Positions 23,054 to 32,778 of a DNA stretch of 64,000 nucleotides are shown piece by piece. Made by a program: the position numbers and the translations under genes. A model generated the notes under the pieces. That model saw only the letters and a list, made by a program, of their open reading frames with translations, was not told the DNA's origin and made no database searches. Origin of the DNA: Thinopyrum elongatum (Eukaryota > Streptophyta > Magnoliopsida > Poales > Poaceae); assembly GCA_011799875.1 (NCBI GenBank), contig CM022298.1, forward strand, positions 266,345,757 through 266,409,756, given 5' to 3'. The stretch's first letter is position 1; each line of letters starts with the position of its first letter.

Positions 23054-23322
23054 CTCTCAAAAGGTTCATGTGAAGCATGAGAGCCAAAATATTTCTTCAA
23101 AAAATTTCACATATCAACTCTCAAAATAATATAAGTGAAGCATGAGAGTACATTTCTTTAAAATTTACTAACTCTCAAAATAATATAAGTGAAGCATGAG
23201 AGTGCATTTCTTCAAAATTTACTAATTCTCAAAATAATATAAGTTAAGCATGAGAGTTCAAGTATTTCTTAAAAATTTAATTGCCTTTGTGCTCTAAAAT
23301 ATTTAAGTGAAGCACATAGAGC
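23054..23322 (-). repeat. R3 array of five stem-loops with a constant core
   Basis: Units of about 60 bp: 23054-23083, 23117-23149, 23171-23203, 23226-23257, 23291-23322. In sense orientation each has the core tgcttcactta (with variants) flanked by inverted arms: actctca/tgagagt in most, gctcta/tagagc in the last. The fourth unit has one arm mismatch. Confidence 0.75.
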
Positions 23323-24300
23323 AATTGCCTAGCTTAAAAAATTTATGTAAAGCACATAGAGCAATTCTAACAAATCATGATAACATATGGCTCTCTCAAA
23401 TAAGTGTGTCCAGCAAGGATGATTGTGACAAACTAAATAGCAAACAAAAAAAAGACTCATATCATACATGACGCTCCAAGCAAAACTCATAATATGTGAC
23501 GATTAAAAATATAGCCCCAAGTAAAATTACCGATGGTCATTACAAGAAAGAGGGGATGCCTTCCGGGGCATCCCCAAGCTTAGTTGCTTGGGAGTCCTTG
23601 AATATTACCTTGGGGTGCCTCGGGCATACCCAAGCTTAGGCTATTTCCTCTCCTTATTCCTTCATCCATCATGATCTCACCCAAAACTTGAAAACTCCAA
23701 TCACACAAAACTTAACAAAACCTTCGTGAGATCCGTTAGTATAAGAAAACAAATCACTACTTTAAGTAATGTTGCAAACCCATTCATATATTTTATTGCA
23801 TTATACCTACTATATTCTAAATTTACCATGGCTTATACCTCCCCCGATACAATCCATAGATTAATCAAAATAAGCACACAATGCAATGAAAACAGAATCT
23901 ATCAAAAATAGAATAGTCTGTAGAAACCTGAATTAAGCTCATACTTCTGTGACTCTTTAAATTTTGAAAAATTAGGAAGACATGGGAAATTTGTATGTCA
24001 ATCACGTGTAAAAAAATTCAGAATTTTCCACTTCCCAGCAAATTTTGATAATTCTGCTACTGGACGCAAAACCTTCTGTTTTCCAACAGAATCAAGTCAA
24101 CTATCACCCAAACCATCCTAAAGGATTTACTTGGCACAAACACTAATTAAAACACTAAAACACAATCATAACAGTAGCATAATTGTATATTTATTTAAAA
24201 ACAGAAAATAAAACAAAAAATTATAAGATAACTATTTGGTTGTCTCCCAACAGGCTCTTTCTTTATCGCCATCAAGATAGGCTTGGGATTTTATTGATGC

Positions 24301-25200
24301 TTACATCAAAGATAATAATTGAAACACAAAGAGAGCATCATAGAACATGTGACATACATGTTTAAGTCTAACATACTTCCTATGCATAGGAATTTTATAA
24401 GCAAACAAATTATTAAGACAAGAAATATCTAGCATATGCAAAGGAGAGGAATAAAACATTGACAAACTCAACATAACCAGAGGTAATTTAGTAACATGAA
24501 AATTTCTACAACCATATTTTCCTCTCTCATAATAATTACAAGTAAGATCATAATAAAATCCAACAATATAGCTATCATATAAAATTTTCTCTTCATGATC
24601 CACATGCATAAAAGTTTTAAAATCTTCCAAGATAGATGGATTAACATCAACTAAAGTCATGACCTCTTCAAACCCACTTTCAGCAAAAATTCCATAAAAT
24701 TGAACACTCTCCAAATATGTGGGATTATTTTTAGCTAAAGTTGACACTCTTCGAAACACACTCTCAATATTATTGCAAACATATTCATCATGAGGCTTAA
24801 ATAAATTTTCAAGATCATAAGAATTATTATCACCCCAATCATGATCATTGCAATAAATAGTGAACATAACAAAATCATCATCCCCAAGCTTGGGGTTTTG
24901 CATATCATTAACACAACTGAAATTAATAGAATTTATAATAATATCATTGCAATCATGCTTTTCATTCAAGGAGCTATCATCAATCACCTTATAAATTTCT
25001 TCTTTTAACGCTTCATCACAATTTTCAGATTCACGAATTTCAAGCAAAACTACATAAAGATAATCTAGTGCACTCATCTCACTAGCAATTGGTTCATCAT
25101 AATTGGATCTTTTAAAAATATTAGCAAGAGGATGATGGATTAACATGAAGGCAAAAAGCAAGCAAAAGAGCAAACAAGAAAAAAGGCAAAAGAAAAACAT
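24301..25200 (-). CDS. R3 internal ORF of unknown function
   Basis: Open frame of 299 codons on the minus strand. The first 18 codons are a hydrophobic stretch that may be leader, so the Met at about residue 19 (MLIHHPLAN, about 25146) is the likelier start. The protein is acidic, rich in Asn, Asp and Tyr, and probably soluble. No Gag zinc knuckle, protease or polymerase motif is visible. The segment GFEEVMTLVDVNPSILEDFKTF resembles GFGEVKTLTSDIPTLLDYKDF in the R9 ORF, so the two probably share ancestry, with the protease domain lost or replaced in R3. R5 carries a decayed homologue at 50655-51480. The reading frame in R3 is intact. Confidence 0.6.
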   Translation of the reverse strand: MFFFCLFSCLLFCLLFAFMLIHHPLANIFKRSNYDEPIASEMSALDYLYVVLLEIRESENCDEALKEEIYKVIDDSSLNEKHDCNDIIINSINFSCVNDMQNPKLGDDDFVMFTIYCNDHDWGDNNSYDLENLFKPHDEYVCNNIESVFRRVSTLAKNNPTYLESVQFYGIFAESGFEEVMTLVDVNPSILEDFKTFMHVDHEEKILYDSYIVGFYYDLTCNYYERGKYGCRNFHVTKLPLVMLSLSMFYSSPLHMLDISCLNNLFAYKIPMHRKYVRLKHVCHMFYDALFVFQLLSLM

Positions 25201-25324
25201 TTTTGTATGTTTGTAAAAAAAAATTAGAAGTGGGGGAGATGAAAATGAGAGGCAAATGGAAAATAATGTAAATTCAAGGAGATGAAATTTTATGTGTGGG
25301 TACTTGATAATTGTTGATGATGTC

Positions 25325-25342
25325 TCCCCAGCAACGGCGCCA
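25325..25342 (-). other. R3 primer-binding site (tRNA-Asp type)
   Basis: Minus strand tggcgccgttgctgggga, 11 bp inside the 5' LTR; one mismatch to the complement of tRNA-Asp as I know it. Confidence 0.85.
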
Positions 25343-25353
25343 GAAATTCTTCC

Positions 25354-26919
25354 TGCTACTTGTGAGCTGCGTTGGGATTTCCCCGAAGAGGAGAGGATGA
25401 TGCAGTATAGTAGAGATAAGTATTTCCCTTAGTTATGAAACCAAGGTTATCAATCTAGTTGGAGAACCAAGCAACACTATGTAAACAACACCTGCACACA
25501 AACAACAAATACTTGTAACCCAACGTGTAGAGGGGTTGTTAATCCCTCAACGGTTATGAGCAAGATTAAATTGTGTAGGTTTTCATAAATAGATCTAACA
25601 AAAAATACAAAATAAAATAAATAAAACAAAATTGCAGCAAGGTATTTTTGGTTTTAATATATGATAGAAAATAGACCCATGGGCCATAGTTTTTACTAGA
25701 GGCTTCTCTCGAGAAAATAGCATACGGTGGGTAAACAAATTACTATTGGGCAATTGAAAGAAAAGCAAATAATTATGACTATATCCAAGGCAATGATCAT
25801 GTATATAGGATCACGTCCGAGACAAGTAGACCGAAATGATTCTGCATCTACTACTATTACTACACACAACGACTGCTATCCGGCATGCATCTACTGTATT
25901 AAGTTCATGACATAACAAAGTAATGCCTTAAGCAAGATGACATGATGTAGACAAGATAAACTCATGTATTAAATAAATCCCATCTTATTACCCTTAATAG
26001 CAATGATACATGCGTGTCATGTCTCTTTCTGTCACTGAGATTGAGCACCGCAAGATCGAACCCATCACAAAGCACCTCTTCCCTTGGAAAGACAAATCAA
26101 TCTAGTTGGCCAAACCAAACTAATAAATCAGAGAAGAAATACAAGGCTATAACAATCATGCATAAAAGAGTTCAGAGAAAACTCAAATAATATTCATGGA
26201 TAGATCTGATCATAAACTCACAATTCATCGGATCCCAACAAATACACCGCAAAAAGTCATTACATCAAATAGATCTCCAAGAACACCGAGGAGAACATTG
26301 TATTGAAGATCAAAAAGAGAGAAGAAGCCATCTAGCTACTAACTATGGACCCATAGGCCCATGTTAAACTACTCACGCATCATCGGAGGGGCAGCAATGA
26401 TGATGAAGAACACCTTCGTGATTGATTCCCCCTCCGGCAGAGTGCCAGAAATGGTCCCCAGATAGGAGCTCTCAACAACAGAGGCTTGCGGTGGCAGAAA
26501 AAGTATTTCGTGGACTCCCTGGTAGGTTTTCTGATTTCAGGGTATTTATAGAGGCGGAGGTAGGTCAAACGAAGGCTTGTGGGCCTCACTACCCACCAGG
26601 GCGCGCCCAAGGCCCCTGGCACGCCCTGGTGCCTAGTGGGCCCCTCCTTTGTCTTCTCATTGCTTCCCGAAGCTTCCAGGGTCTCTTATTGCCATAAAAA
26701 AATCACCAAAAACTTTTGTGGCATTTGGACTTCCTTTCGTACTGATATTCTGCAAAGTAAAAAACAAGCAAAAAATAGCAACTGGCACTGGGCACTAAGT
26801 TAGTAGGTTAGTACCAAAAAATGATACAAAGTTGCTTGTAAACGTATATAAAACATCCAAGATTGATACGATAATAGCATGAAACAATAAAAAATTATAG
26901 ATATGTAGGAGATGTATCA
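25354..26919 (-). repeat. R3 5' LTR
   Basis: 1566 bp, aligning with 20184-21716. Hairpin arms 26581-26591 (one inserted base) and 26634-26643; minus-strand TATA 26543-26550. Confidence 0.92.
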
Positions 26920-26924
26920 GCCAC
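26920..26924. repeat. R3 target-site duplication, right copy
   Basis: gccac, matching 20179-20183. Confidence 0.9.
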
Positions 26925-27375
26925 CGTGGCGGCCACCCCACCGTCGACCCCCGGGGCCATGACCCGCTCCTCCACGCAGGAGGAGGAGGTGGAGCCCCGC
27001 ATGTGCGTGAGCAACCTTGCGCGCTACATCGAGTTCCTATGGGAGAAGGAGGAGCGCCTAGTCAAGCACACAAAGATTGTTACCACCACCGTGGCCGCAG
27101 CACACGTCACCGTAGAGGCGCGGAATGAGGAGATCTACGAGGAGTCCCGCCGCTTCGAGAGGGGTCGTCTTGAGCAGTAGAAGGCATTTAAAGTGAGCGT
27201 CGCTGAAGGTGCAGCAGCGGCAGGTACCGGGTTCCAGTTGTCCAGCTCATCGGTAGTCTCCTCCTCCTCCTCTGCCACTTACTGTGCGCGCTCTGCAGAG
27301 GAGAGGCTGCTGGAAGTAGTACAAAGCCCCTCTGTAGTAATAGTATTTAGGGATTATTTTGTTCAGTTCATCTGA
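26925..27375 (+). pseudogene. Ala/Pro-rich repeat protein gene, second part
   Basis: Continuation of the 19783 frame. It encodes one more Ala/Pro repeat, an acidic stretch (QEEEVE), then a likely helical region (NLARYIEFLWEKEERL and a Glu/Arg-rich stretch). An in-frame TAG at 27178-27180, one C-to-T change from CAG, interrupts the frame before a Ser-rich segment ending at the stop 27373-27375. With both parts, about 283 codons with two internal stops. The AT-rich 27376-27560 looks like 3' flank. The function is unknown. Confidence 0.55.
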
Positions 27376-27577
27376 CTATAGATATGGTTGAACTGTACTA
27401 CGTACTTAAAATTAGCTACTATATATAGTTGAACTAGCTATTTCAGTACGTGGTTGGCAACAATTGGGTAAAAGTTTGGTCGGTTCAGCTATCGAGTTGA
27501 ACTATTTGTATAAAGAACGACTGCTTAATCTATGAATGAAATCTATGGTTACTGAGTTTTAGTTGCAAAATTAGATA

Positions 27578-27720
27578 GTGCTAGTGATTTTTAGCTGCAA
27601 ATTTTGACAAATGGCAGTGTTACAAGGTTGACAAAGGGCAATGTTACTAGATCGACAAATGCCAATCTTTCTAGTTTGACAAATGGCAATATACCCAATA
27701 TGACAGATGCAAATCTTACC
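27578..27720. repeat. 24-25-bp degenerate tandem repeat
   Basis: Five or so units of the form gacaaatggcaatnttacnag between 27605 and 27720. Confidence 0.65.
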
Positions 27721-27763
27721 AAATGGTCTGTATGTGGTTGCACACGGGTCATAAAAAAAAATC

Positions 27764-28080
27764 ATTTGTGTTGAAGGGATGTACAAATCCTACGTGCCAG
27801 ATTTTCTATTGGCTTAGTGGCGAAGGAACCATAGCTCTCGCTTTGCATACCGTGTTCAATCTAAACTGTTTGCGATGAAGAGATGCACAAATCCTACGCA
27901 GCAAATTTTCCCTTGGCTTACTGGGGAAGGACCATAGCTCTCGCCTTTACATACGGGTGTTCTATCTAAAATGTTTGCGATGAAGAGATGCACAAATCCC
28001 GAGCGACAGATTTTCCCTTGGCTTACCGGGGTAGCTCTCGGTTTGCATATGGGTGTTCTATCTAAAACGTTTGTGATGAC
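27764..28080. repeat. ~104-bp tandem repeat, three units
   Basis: Units start near 27764, 27868 and 27973, with a partial one at 28068. Each contains tttgcgatgaagagatgcac, attttcccttggctta and atagctctcg or a variant. The style is that of CACTA subterminal repeats. Confidence 0.75.
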
Positions 28081-28242
28081 TGTTTTTAATTTAAAAACCA
28101 TTGATGTTTTTTTTCTAAAAATCGTTTGATAAGTATGTACATTCAGAGAAAAAATGCAAGTTTTTTCAAACCATAGGTTTCATTCAGTCACACTGTGACT
28201 ATATATTTATACGATCGAGATACACTATTAAACCCAAAAAAA

Positions 28243-28833
28243 CTAATTGCGGCGGAGGCGGCATGCCGCGACGGCTTTGTCGTTGTCGTCCTCTGGGACG
28301 CCTTCGTTGAAGTCTTTAAGCCAACACAGAATGTTCTTCACTTGGAAGTCAAAGACCCTGTCATCACGCGATCGATGGGCGGGGCGTGGGAGGACGGCAA
28401 CTCGTGGCGCTGCGAGGTTGCGGTCGATGGCAGCGTCCCATGACGCTGAGGGGGGCGCACGCATGGGCATGGGCATCGCGGGTGCAGGCAAATGCACGGG
28501 GACGGCACCGCGGTGGGTGCAGGGGTGTGCACGAGCATGGACGGGAGCACTGGCGCTGGCATGTACACGAGCTCACGCAGGGACCTCGCTCACGCCCGTG
28601 GCTTCTAGTGCTGGGATAGTGCGCAGCGACCAGCCCGTCAATGCTATGGGGATGGTCGCTGGCACGGGCGCGGGGATCGGAGCTGGGACGGGCGCGGGGG
28701 CAGCATCCACCACGGCCAGCTCATTCAGGGCCATGTCCATGAGGCCCTATTCCTCCTTATTTTCTATCTCCTCCGGCTCGGAGTCGACTTCACCAAACTA
28801 GAAGACTAGTGGCAGATGATCCTTCTACGCCAT
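28243..28833 (-). pseudogene. Decayed Pro/Ala-rich gene with four in-frame stops
   Basis: On the minus strand one frame runs from ATG 28833 to a stop at 28243-28245, broken by three TAG codons near the start and one TGA in the middle. The composition is coding-like throughout: an acidic segment (DSEPEEIENKEE), a Pro/Ala-rich linker (PAPVPAPIPAPVP) and a C-terminal segment FQVKNILCWLKDFNEGVPEDD. Each stop is one C-to-T change from Gln, Arg or Trp codons (counting either strand). An overlapping plus-strand ORF at 28247-28801 is taken to be its shadow. It converges with the Ala-rich gene. I do not recognise the protein; this could be an over-read. Confidence 0.4.
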
Positions 28834-28879
28834 GGTGTTGGTGGAGGTCTGTGGGAGGGGAATGGGAGGCGAAGAGTAA

Positions 28880-29100
28880 GGCCGCTCGTATTGAACAATG
28901 GCTTGGGCGCCATTAATGGAGAGGTTGGGAGCGAGGCGGACGGCCATGGAAGTCAAAGGGCTTGCTTCCCAGTGAGCATGCGCAGCGTACATCTCGCACG
29001 TTTCCTGGTGAGCCTGCGCATTGGAGGACTGCTTACACACCTTCTGGTCAGCCTGCGCAGCAGACTACGCTCGCATGCCTCCCGTCTACTCAAGCAGCTG
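28880..29100 (-). promoter_or_regulatory. Promoter-like module shared with T2
   Basis: On the minus strand this region carries ~33-bp GC-rich repeats (tgcgcaggctnac), then a segment around cctttgacttcc and a segment gcctcgctcccaacctctcc followed by attaatggc. The same features occur in the same order on the plus strand at 41520-41760 in T2. No TATA box is evident. The regulatory role is inferred from its place upstream of the 28833 ATG. Confidence 0.45.
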
Positions 29101-30744
29101 TCCGCACGGCACCTCCTAGCCATTAAAAGTGTGACGCGTGGCGTCACATGAATGGTTAGCAGAACGCCCATGATTTAAATATACAAATGTTTGAGATGAT
29201 AAAATGGCAACTATTTGTTTCAAAATGCCTTTGTTGGCTGGTAATTCGTGCACCTAGGGAATAAAATGACTTTCCCAAAATTCTTCATTTGGTTTTGACT
29301 CCATTTGAAAGTTTACTTGGTATTTTGAAATATTCAAACAATTCTCAATTTAATAAGAAAACAAAGAGAGAAGATAATATGACCTCTTCAATTAAAAAAA
29401 TTGGGAAATGTTTTGAATAGTTATTTTGTGTTCATAATAATATTTTGACATTTAATAAACACTAGAAAAATTAATTTAGCAATTTTTTGTTGCCCAAGTT
29501 GACTTTATTAAATAAATAAAAAGTTTTGAAATTAACTAGCCAAAATAAAAAGTACACATGTTTTCTTATGTTCCCAGGTATTTTTTTGTGGTTTATCTGG
29601 TTTTTATAATTCATTTAGATATGTTTAAGACCTGAAAACCCTCTATGTTTAAAAAACCGACTGCCCGAGCGACCCATATCTAAATGTCGCACCGTGCGAC
29701 TTATATACATCGCTCGCACCGGGCGACACATAATTATCCCTCGCCCATGAGCATTACAGCTCAGCACCTCATCCCAACTGCAATGCGCCTAGATTTCTCT
29801 TTTTCTATCTCTCCTCCATGGGTCGTGCGTTGCTGGCCGGATCCTTTCCTGTACGCGCGCACGTACATTTCTCCTCGTCGTGTACACTTTTTGGTCCCAC
29901 ATTCCCTAGCTATAGACCTTCAGACTCCCCTCCCACCTATAAATATAGACCCAAAGTACAGCAAAAAATTATCCACTTCGGGTTAAATCAATTTTTTTGA
30001 TTTGACTAGCTTCACAAAAAAAGAAAATATTATTTCTTTTCTCCGGCAGAAATTCAGAAAATCATCTTCTCTCTGAAGCTGTCCCTAGACTACTCGATCA
30101 TAGAAAATTCATTTTTCCTCTAAGTTATTTATTCCATCCATCGTAGGTCATCTGTAGATAATAAATTGGTTACCTATTAGGCCTTGTTTGTTTCAGCTTT
30201 GATCTGATTCGATCACCTAGGGATTCAATTTAGTGGAAAGGTTGATTCACAGTTATATAAGATCATGTTTGTTTCAACTTTGATTGGATTTGAATCACCT
30301 ATAGATTCACTTTAGTGGTAAAGCTGATTCGCGGACTCACCTTCCCCACTGAAGTACACTTTGAGGTGCTTCAATAAATTAAACTAAAAATGACCCAAAT
30401 CCGGATTGAGCTTCATTGGCAAAGACGATTAGCACCCAGTCAACTTCGGCCAAGCCGACTGGACAATCGGCTGCATGTGGCAGCTCCAGTCGGGTTTAGT
30501 GAGACTATTTAGCACAAATTGGCTTCGTCGAAGCCAATTAGTTCCTATCGGCTTTGGCAAAGCTGACAGGAGCATGCATCCATCTTTTGTTAAAACAAAC
30601 CACCTTGGCTAATCTAATTAACAAAAAGGACTACCTCTGGACCATATTGACAAAAAAGACCCCCTCGGCTGTGACGGCATCCGCGCCAGCCGACATGTCG
30701 CACCTCCCGCTATGGGATCAGGCGGCAGCCGTGTTTCCCTCTGC

Positions 30745-30945
30745 CACAGTTTCCCGCTTATATCTCCCACCATAGTTTCCCACTTATATCTCCCACCATA
30801 GTTTCCCGCTTATACCTCCCACCATCGTTTCCTGCTTATATCTCTCGCCTTAGCTTCCTGCTTCTGAGTTCCCGCGTATATCACGTGCCATTGTTTCCTG
30901 CCTATATCTCCCGCCATAATTTCCCGCTTCTGAGTTCCCGCCTAT
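30745..30945. repeat. ~26-bp tandem repeat upstream of a TATA box
   Basis: Seven or so degenerate units built on tttcccgcttatatctccc ending at about 30945, just before the TATA box at 30961-30970. Confidence 0.65.
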
Positions 30946-30960
30946 TCTTCTCTTCTGAAC

Positions 30961-30970
30961 CTATAAAAAC
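30961..30970 (+). promoter_or_regulatory. TATA box of the truncated 31025 gene
   Basis: ctataaaaac, 63 bp before the ATG at 31025. Confidence 0.5.
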
Positions 30971-31024
30971 TCCTCCATACTAAGTTGGGTAAGTAGTCCA
31001 GTGTAGTCTCTTGGTCTCGTCAAG

Positions 31025-31162
31025 ATGTCTGGTTATCCTTTTGATCGTAGTTTTCACACTAGTATGTCCTAATGTCTTCTTCGTTTAGCCGCCGATTTCA
31101 AGAGAGACAATAGAATAGTTCCATGGGACAAACTCATCAGTAGTGACACCCTACTGAATGAG
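31025..31162 (+). pseudogene. Start of an unknown gene, cut by R4
   Basis: ATG 31025 opens a frame (MSGYPFDRSF...) with a TAA after 15 codons at 31070-31072. It then stays open through RDNRIVPWDKL to the R4 insertion at 31163. The TATA box and tandem repeats upstream suggest a real transcription unit. The downstream part is not found beyond R4, because the right side of R4 is deleted. I cannot say whether it is a host, CACTA passenger or other mobile-element gene. Confidence 0.35.
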
Positions 31163-32672
31163 CGATATGTCCATTTTGCATCATGTTTTTATGTTGATAT
31201 TTATTGCATTATTGGCTGTTATTACACTTTAGGATACAATTCTTATGCCTTTTCTCTCTTATTTTGCAATATTCGCATGAAGAGGGATAATGCCGGCAGC
31301 TGGAATTCTGGACCGAAAAGGAGAAAATCTGAGATACCTATTCTGCACAACTCCAAATGTCCTAAAACATTACAGATTTTTTTGGAATATGTAAGAAATA
31401 TTGGGCGAATATATACCAGAAGGGGACCCACCAGGTGGCCACAAGCCTGGGGGCGCGCCCTACCCCCCAGGGCGTGCCCCTTGAGCTTGTGGGCCCCCTT
31501 GCTAGCCTCTGGTGCCCATCTTCTGCTATATGAGGTGTTTTGACCTAGAAAAAAAATAACAAGAAGGCTTTTGGGACGAAGCGCCGCCGTCTCGAGGCAG
31601 AACCTGGGCAGAAGCAATCTAGGGCACCGGTGCGATTCTGCCGGGGAAACTTCCCTCAGGGAGGGGGAAATCGAACCCATCGTCATCACCAATGATCCTC
31701 TCATCATGGGAGGACCAATCTTCATGAACATCTTCACCAGCACCATCTCATCTCAAACCCTAGTTCATCTCTTGTATTCAATCTTTGTCTCAAAACCTCA
31801 GATTGGTACCTGTGGGTTGCTAGTAGTGTTCATTACTATTTGTAGTTGATGCTAGTTGGTTTATTTCAGGGAAGATCATATGTTTAGATCCTTAATCATA
31901 TTCAATACCCCTCTGATCTTGAACATGAACATGCTTTGTGAGTAGTTACTTTTGTTCCTAAGGACATGGGAGAAGTCTTGTTATAAGTAATCATGTGAAT
32001 TTGGTATTCATTCAATATTTTGATGAGATGTATGTTGTCTTTCCTCTAGTGGTGTTATGTGAACGTTGACTACATGACAGTTCACCATGATTTGGGCCTA
32101 GGGGAAGGCATTATGAAGTAGCAAGTATATGATGGGTTGCTAGAGTGACAGAAGCTTAAACCCTAGTTTACGCATTGCTTCGTAAGGGGCTGACTTGGAT
32201 CCACACGTTTAATGCTATGGTTAGATTTATCTTAATTCTTCTTTCATAGTTGTGGATGCTTGCGAGAGGGGTTAATCATAAGTGGGAGGCTTGTCCAAGT
32301 CAGGACAACACCCAAGCACTGGTCCACCCACATATCAAATTATCAAAGTAGCGAACGCGAATCATATGAGCATGATGAAAACTAACTTGATGATAATTCC
32401 TATGTGTCCTCGGGAGCGCTTTGCTTTATATAAGAGTTCGTCCAGGCTTGTCCTTTGCTATAAAAAGGATTGGGCCACCTTGCTGCACCTTTTTACACTT
32501 GTTACTCATTACGAATTACCTTGCCACCAAACTATTTGTTACTGATAATTTTAGTGCTTGCAGACAACACCTTGTTGAAAACCGCTTGTCATTTCCTTCT
32601 GCTCCTCGTTGGGTTCGACACTCTTACTTATCGAAAAGACTATGATTGATCCCCTATACTTGTGGGTCATCA
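31163..32672 (+). repeat. R4 5' LTR
   Basis: 1510 bp. Hairpin arms cacaagc 31440-31446 and gcttgtg 31485-31491 around a ggcgcgccc core; TATA 31527-31534. Confidence 0.9.
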
Positions 32673-32683
32673 AGACTCTTTTC

Positions 32684-32701
32684 TGGCTCTATTGCCGGGG
32701 A
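32684..32701 (+). other. R4 primer-binding site, degenerate
   Basis: tggctctattgccgggga at the same distance from the LTR as in R2; several mismatches in the middle of the tRNA-Asp-type site. Confidence 0.6.
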
Positions 32702-32778
32702 GTGAAGCGCCTTTGGTGAGTGGAATTTGGTAAGGAAACATTTATATTACGTGCTAAAATTTACTGTTACTTGTCACT

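Larger units (their letters stand above)
20184..26919 (-). mobile_element. R3: non-autonomous LTR retrotransposon
   Basis: On the minus strand: 5' LTR 26919-25354, primer-binding site 25342-25325, one ORF 25200-24301, a long non-coding 3' region with a stem-loop array, polypurine tract at 21731-21717 and 3' LTR 21716-20184; TSD gccac on both sides. Total 6.7 kb. No reverse transcriptase, integrase or RNase H motif exists in the 3.6-kb internal domain, so it depends on proteins from other elements. LTR ends, primer site and leader link it to R5, R6 and R9. It landed in an Ala-rich ORF. Confidence 0.92.
29161..31024. other. AT-rich spacer, then a promoter-like region with tandem repeats
   Basis: 29161-29640 is AT-rich and featureless. 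29687-29701 is a perfect palindrome (gtcgcac/gtgcgac). A TATA-like box (tataaatata) lies near 29938 but no ORF follows it. 30180-30330 contains two diverged copies of a ~85-bp segment (tttgtttcagctttgat / tttgtttcaactttgat). No gene is supported until 31025. Confidence 0.4.

Noticed and set aside
28247..28801. 184-codon plus-strand ORF
   Set aside because: Gly/Ala/Met-rich and fully opposite the minus-strand frame, which has more protein-like acidic and hydrophobic segments. I kept the minus strand as the weak call.
30745..31162. Endogenous pararetrovirus promoter and ORF start
   Set aside because: TATA plus tandem repeats alone are not diagnostic, and no coat, movement or polymerase sequence is present in the window.
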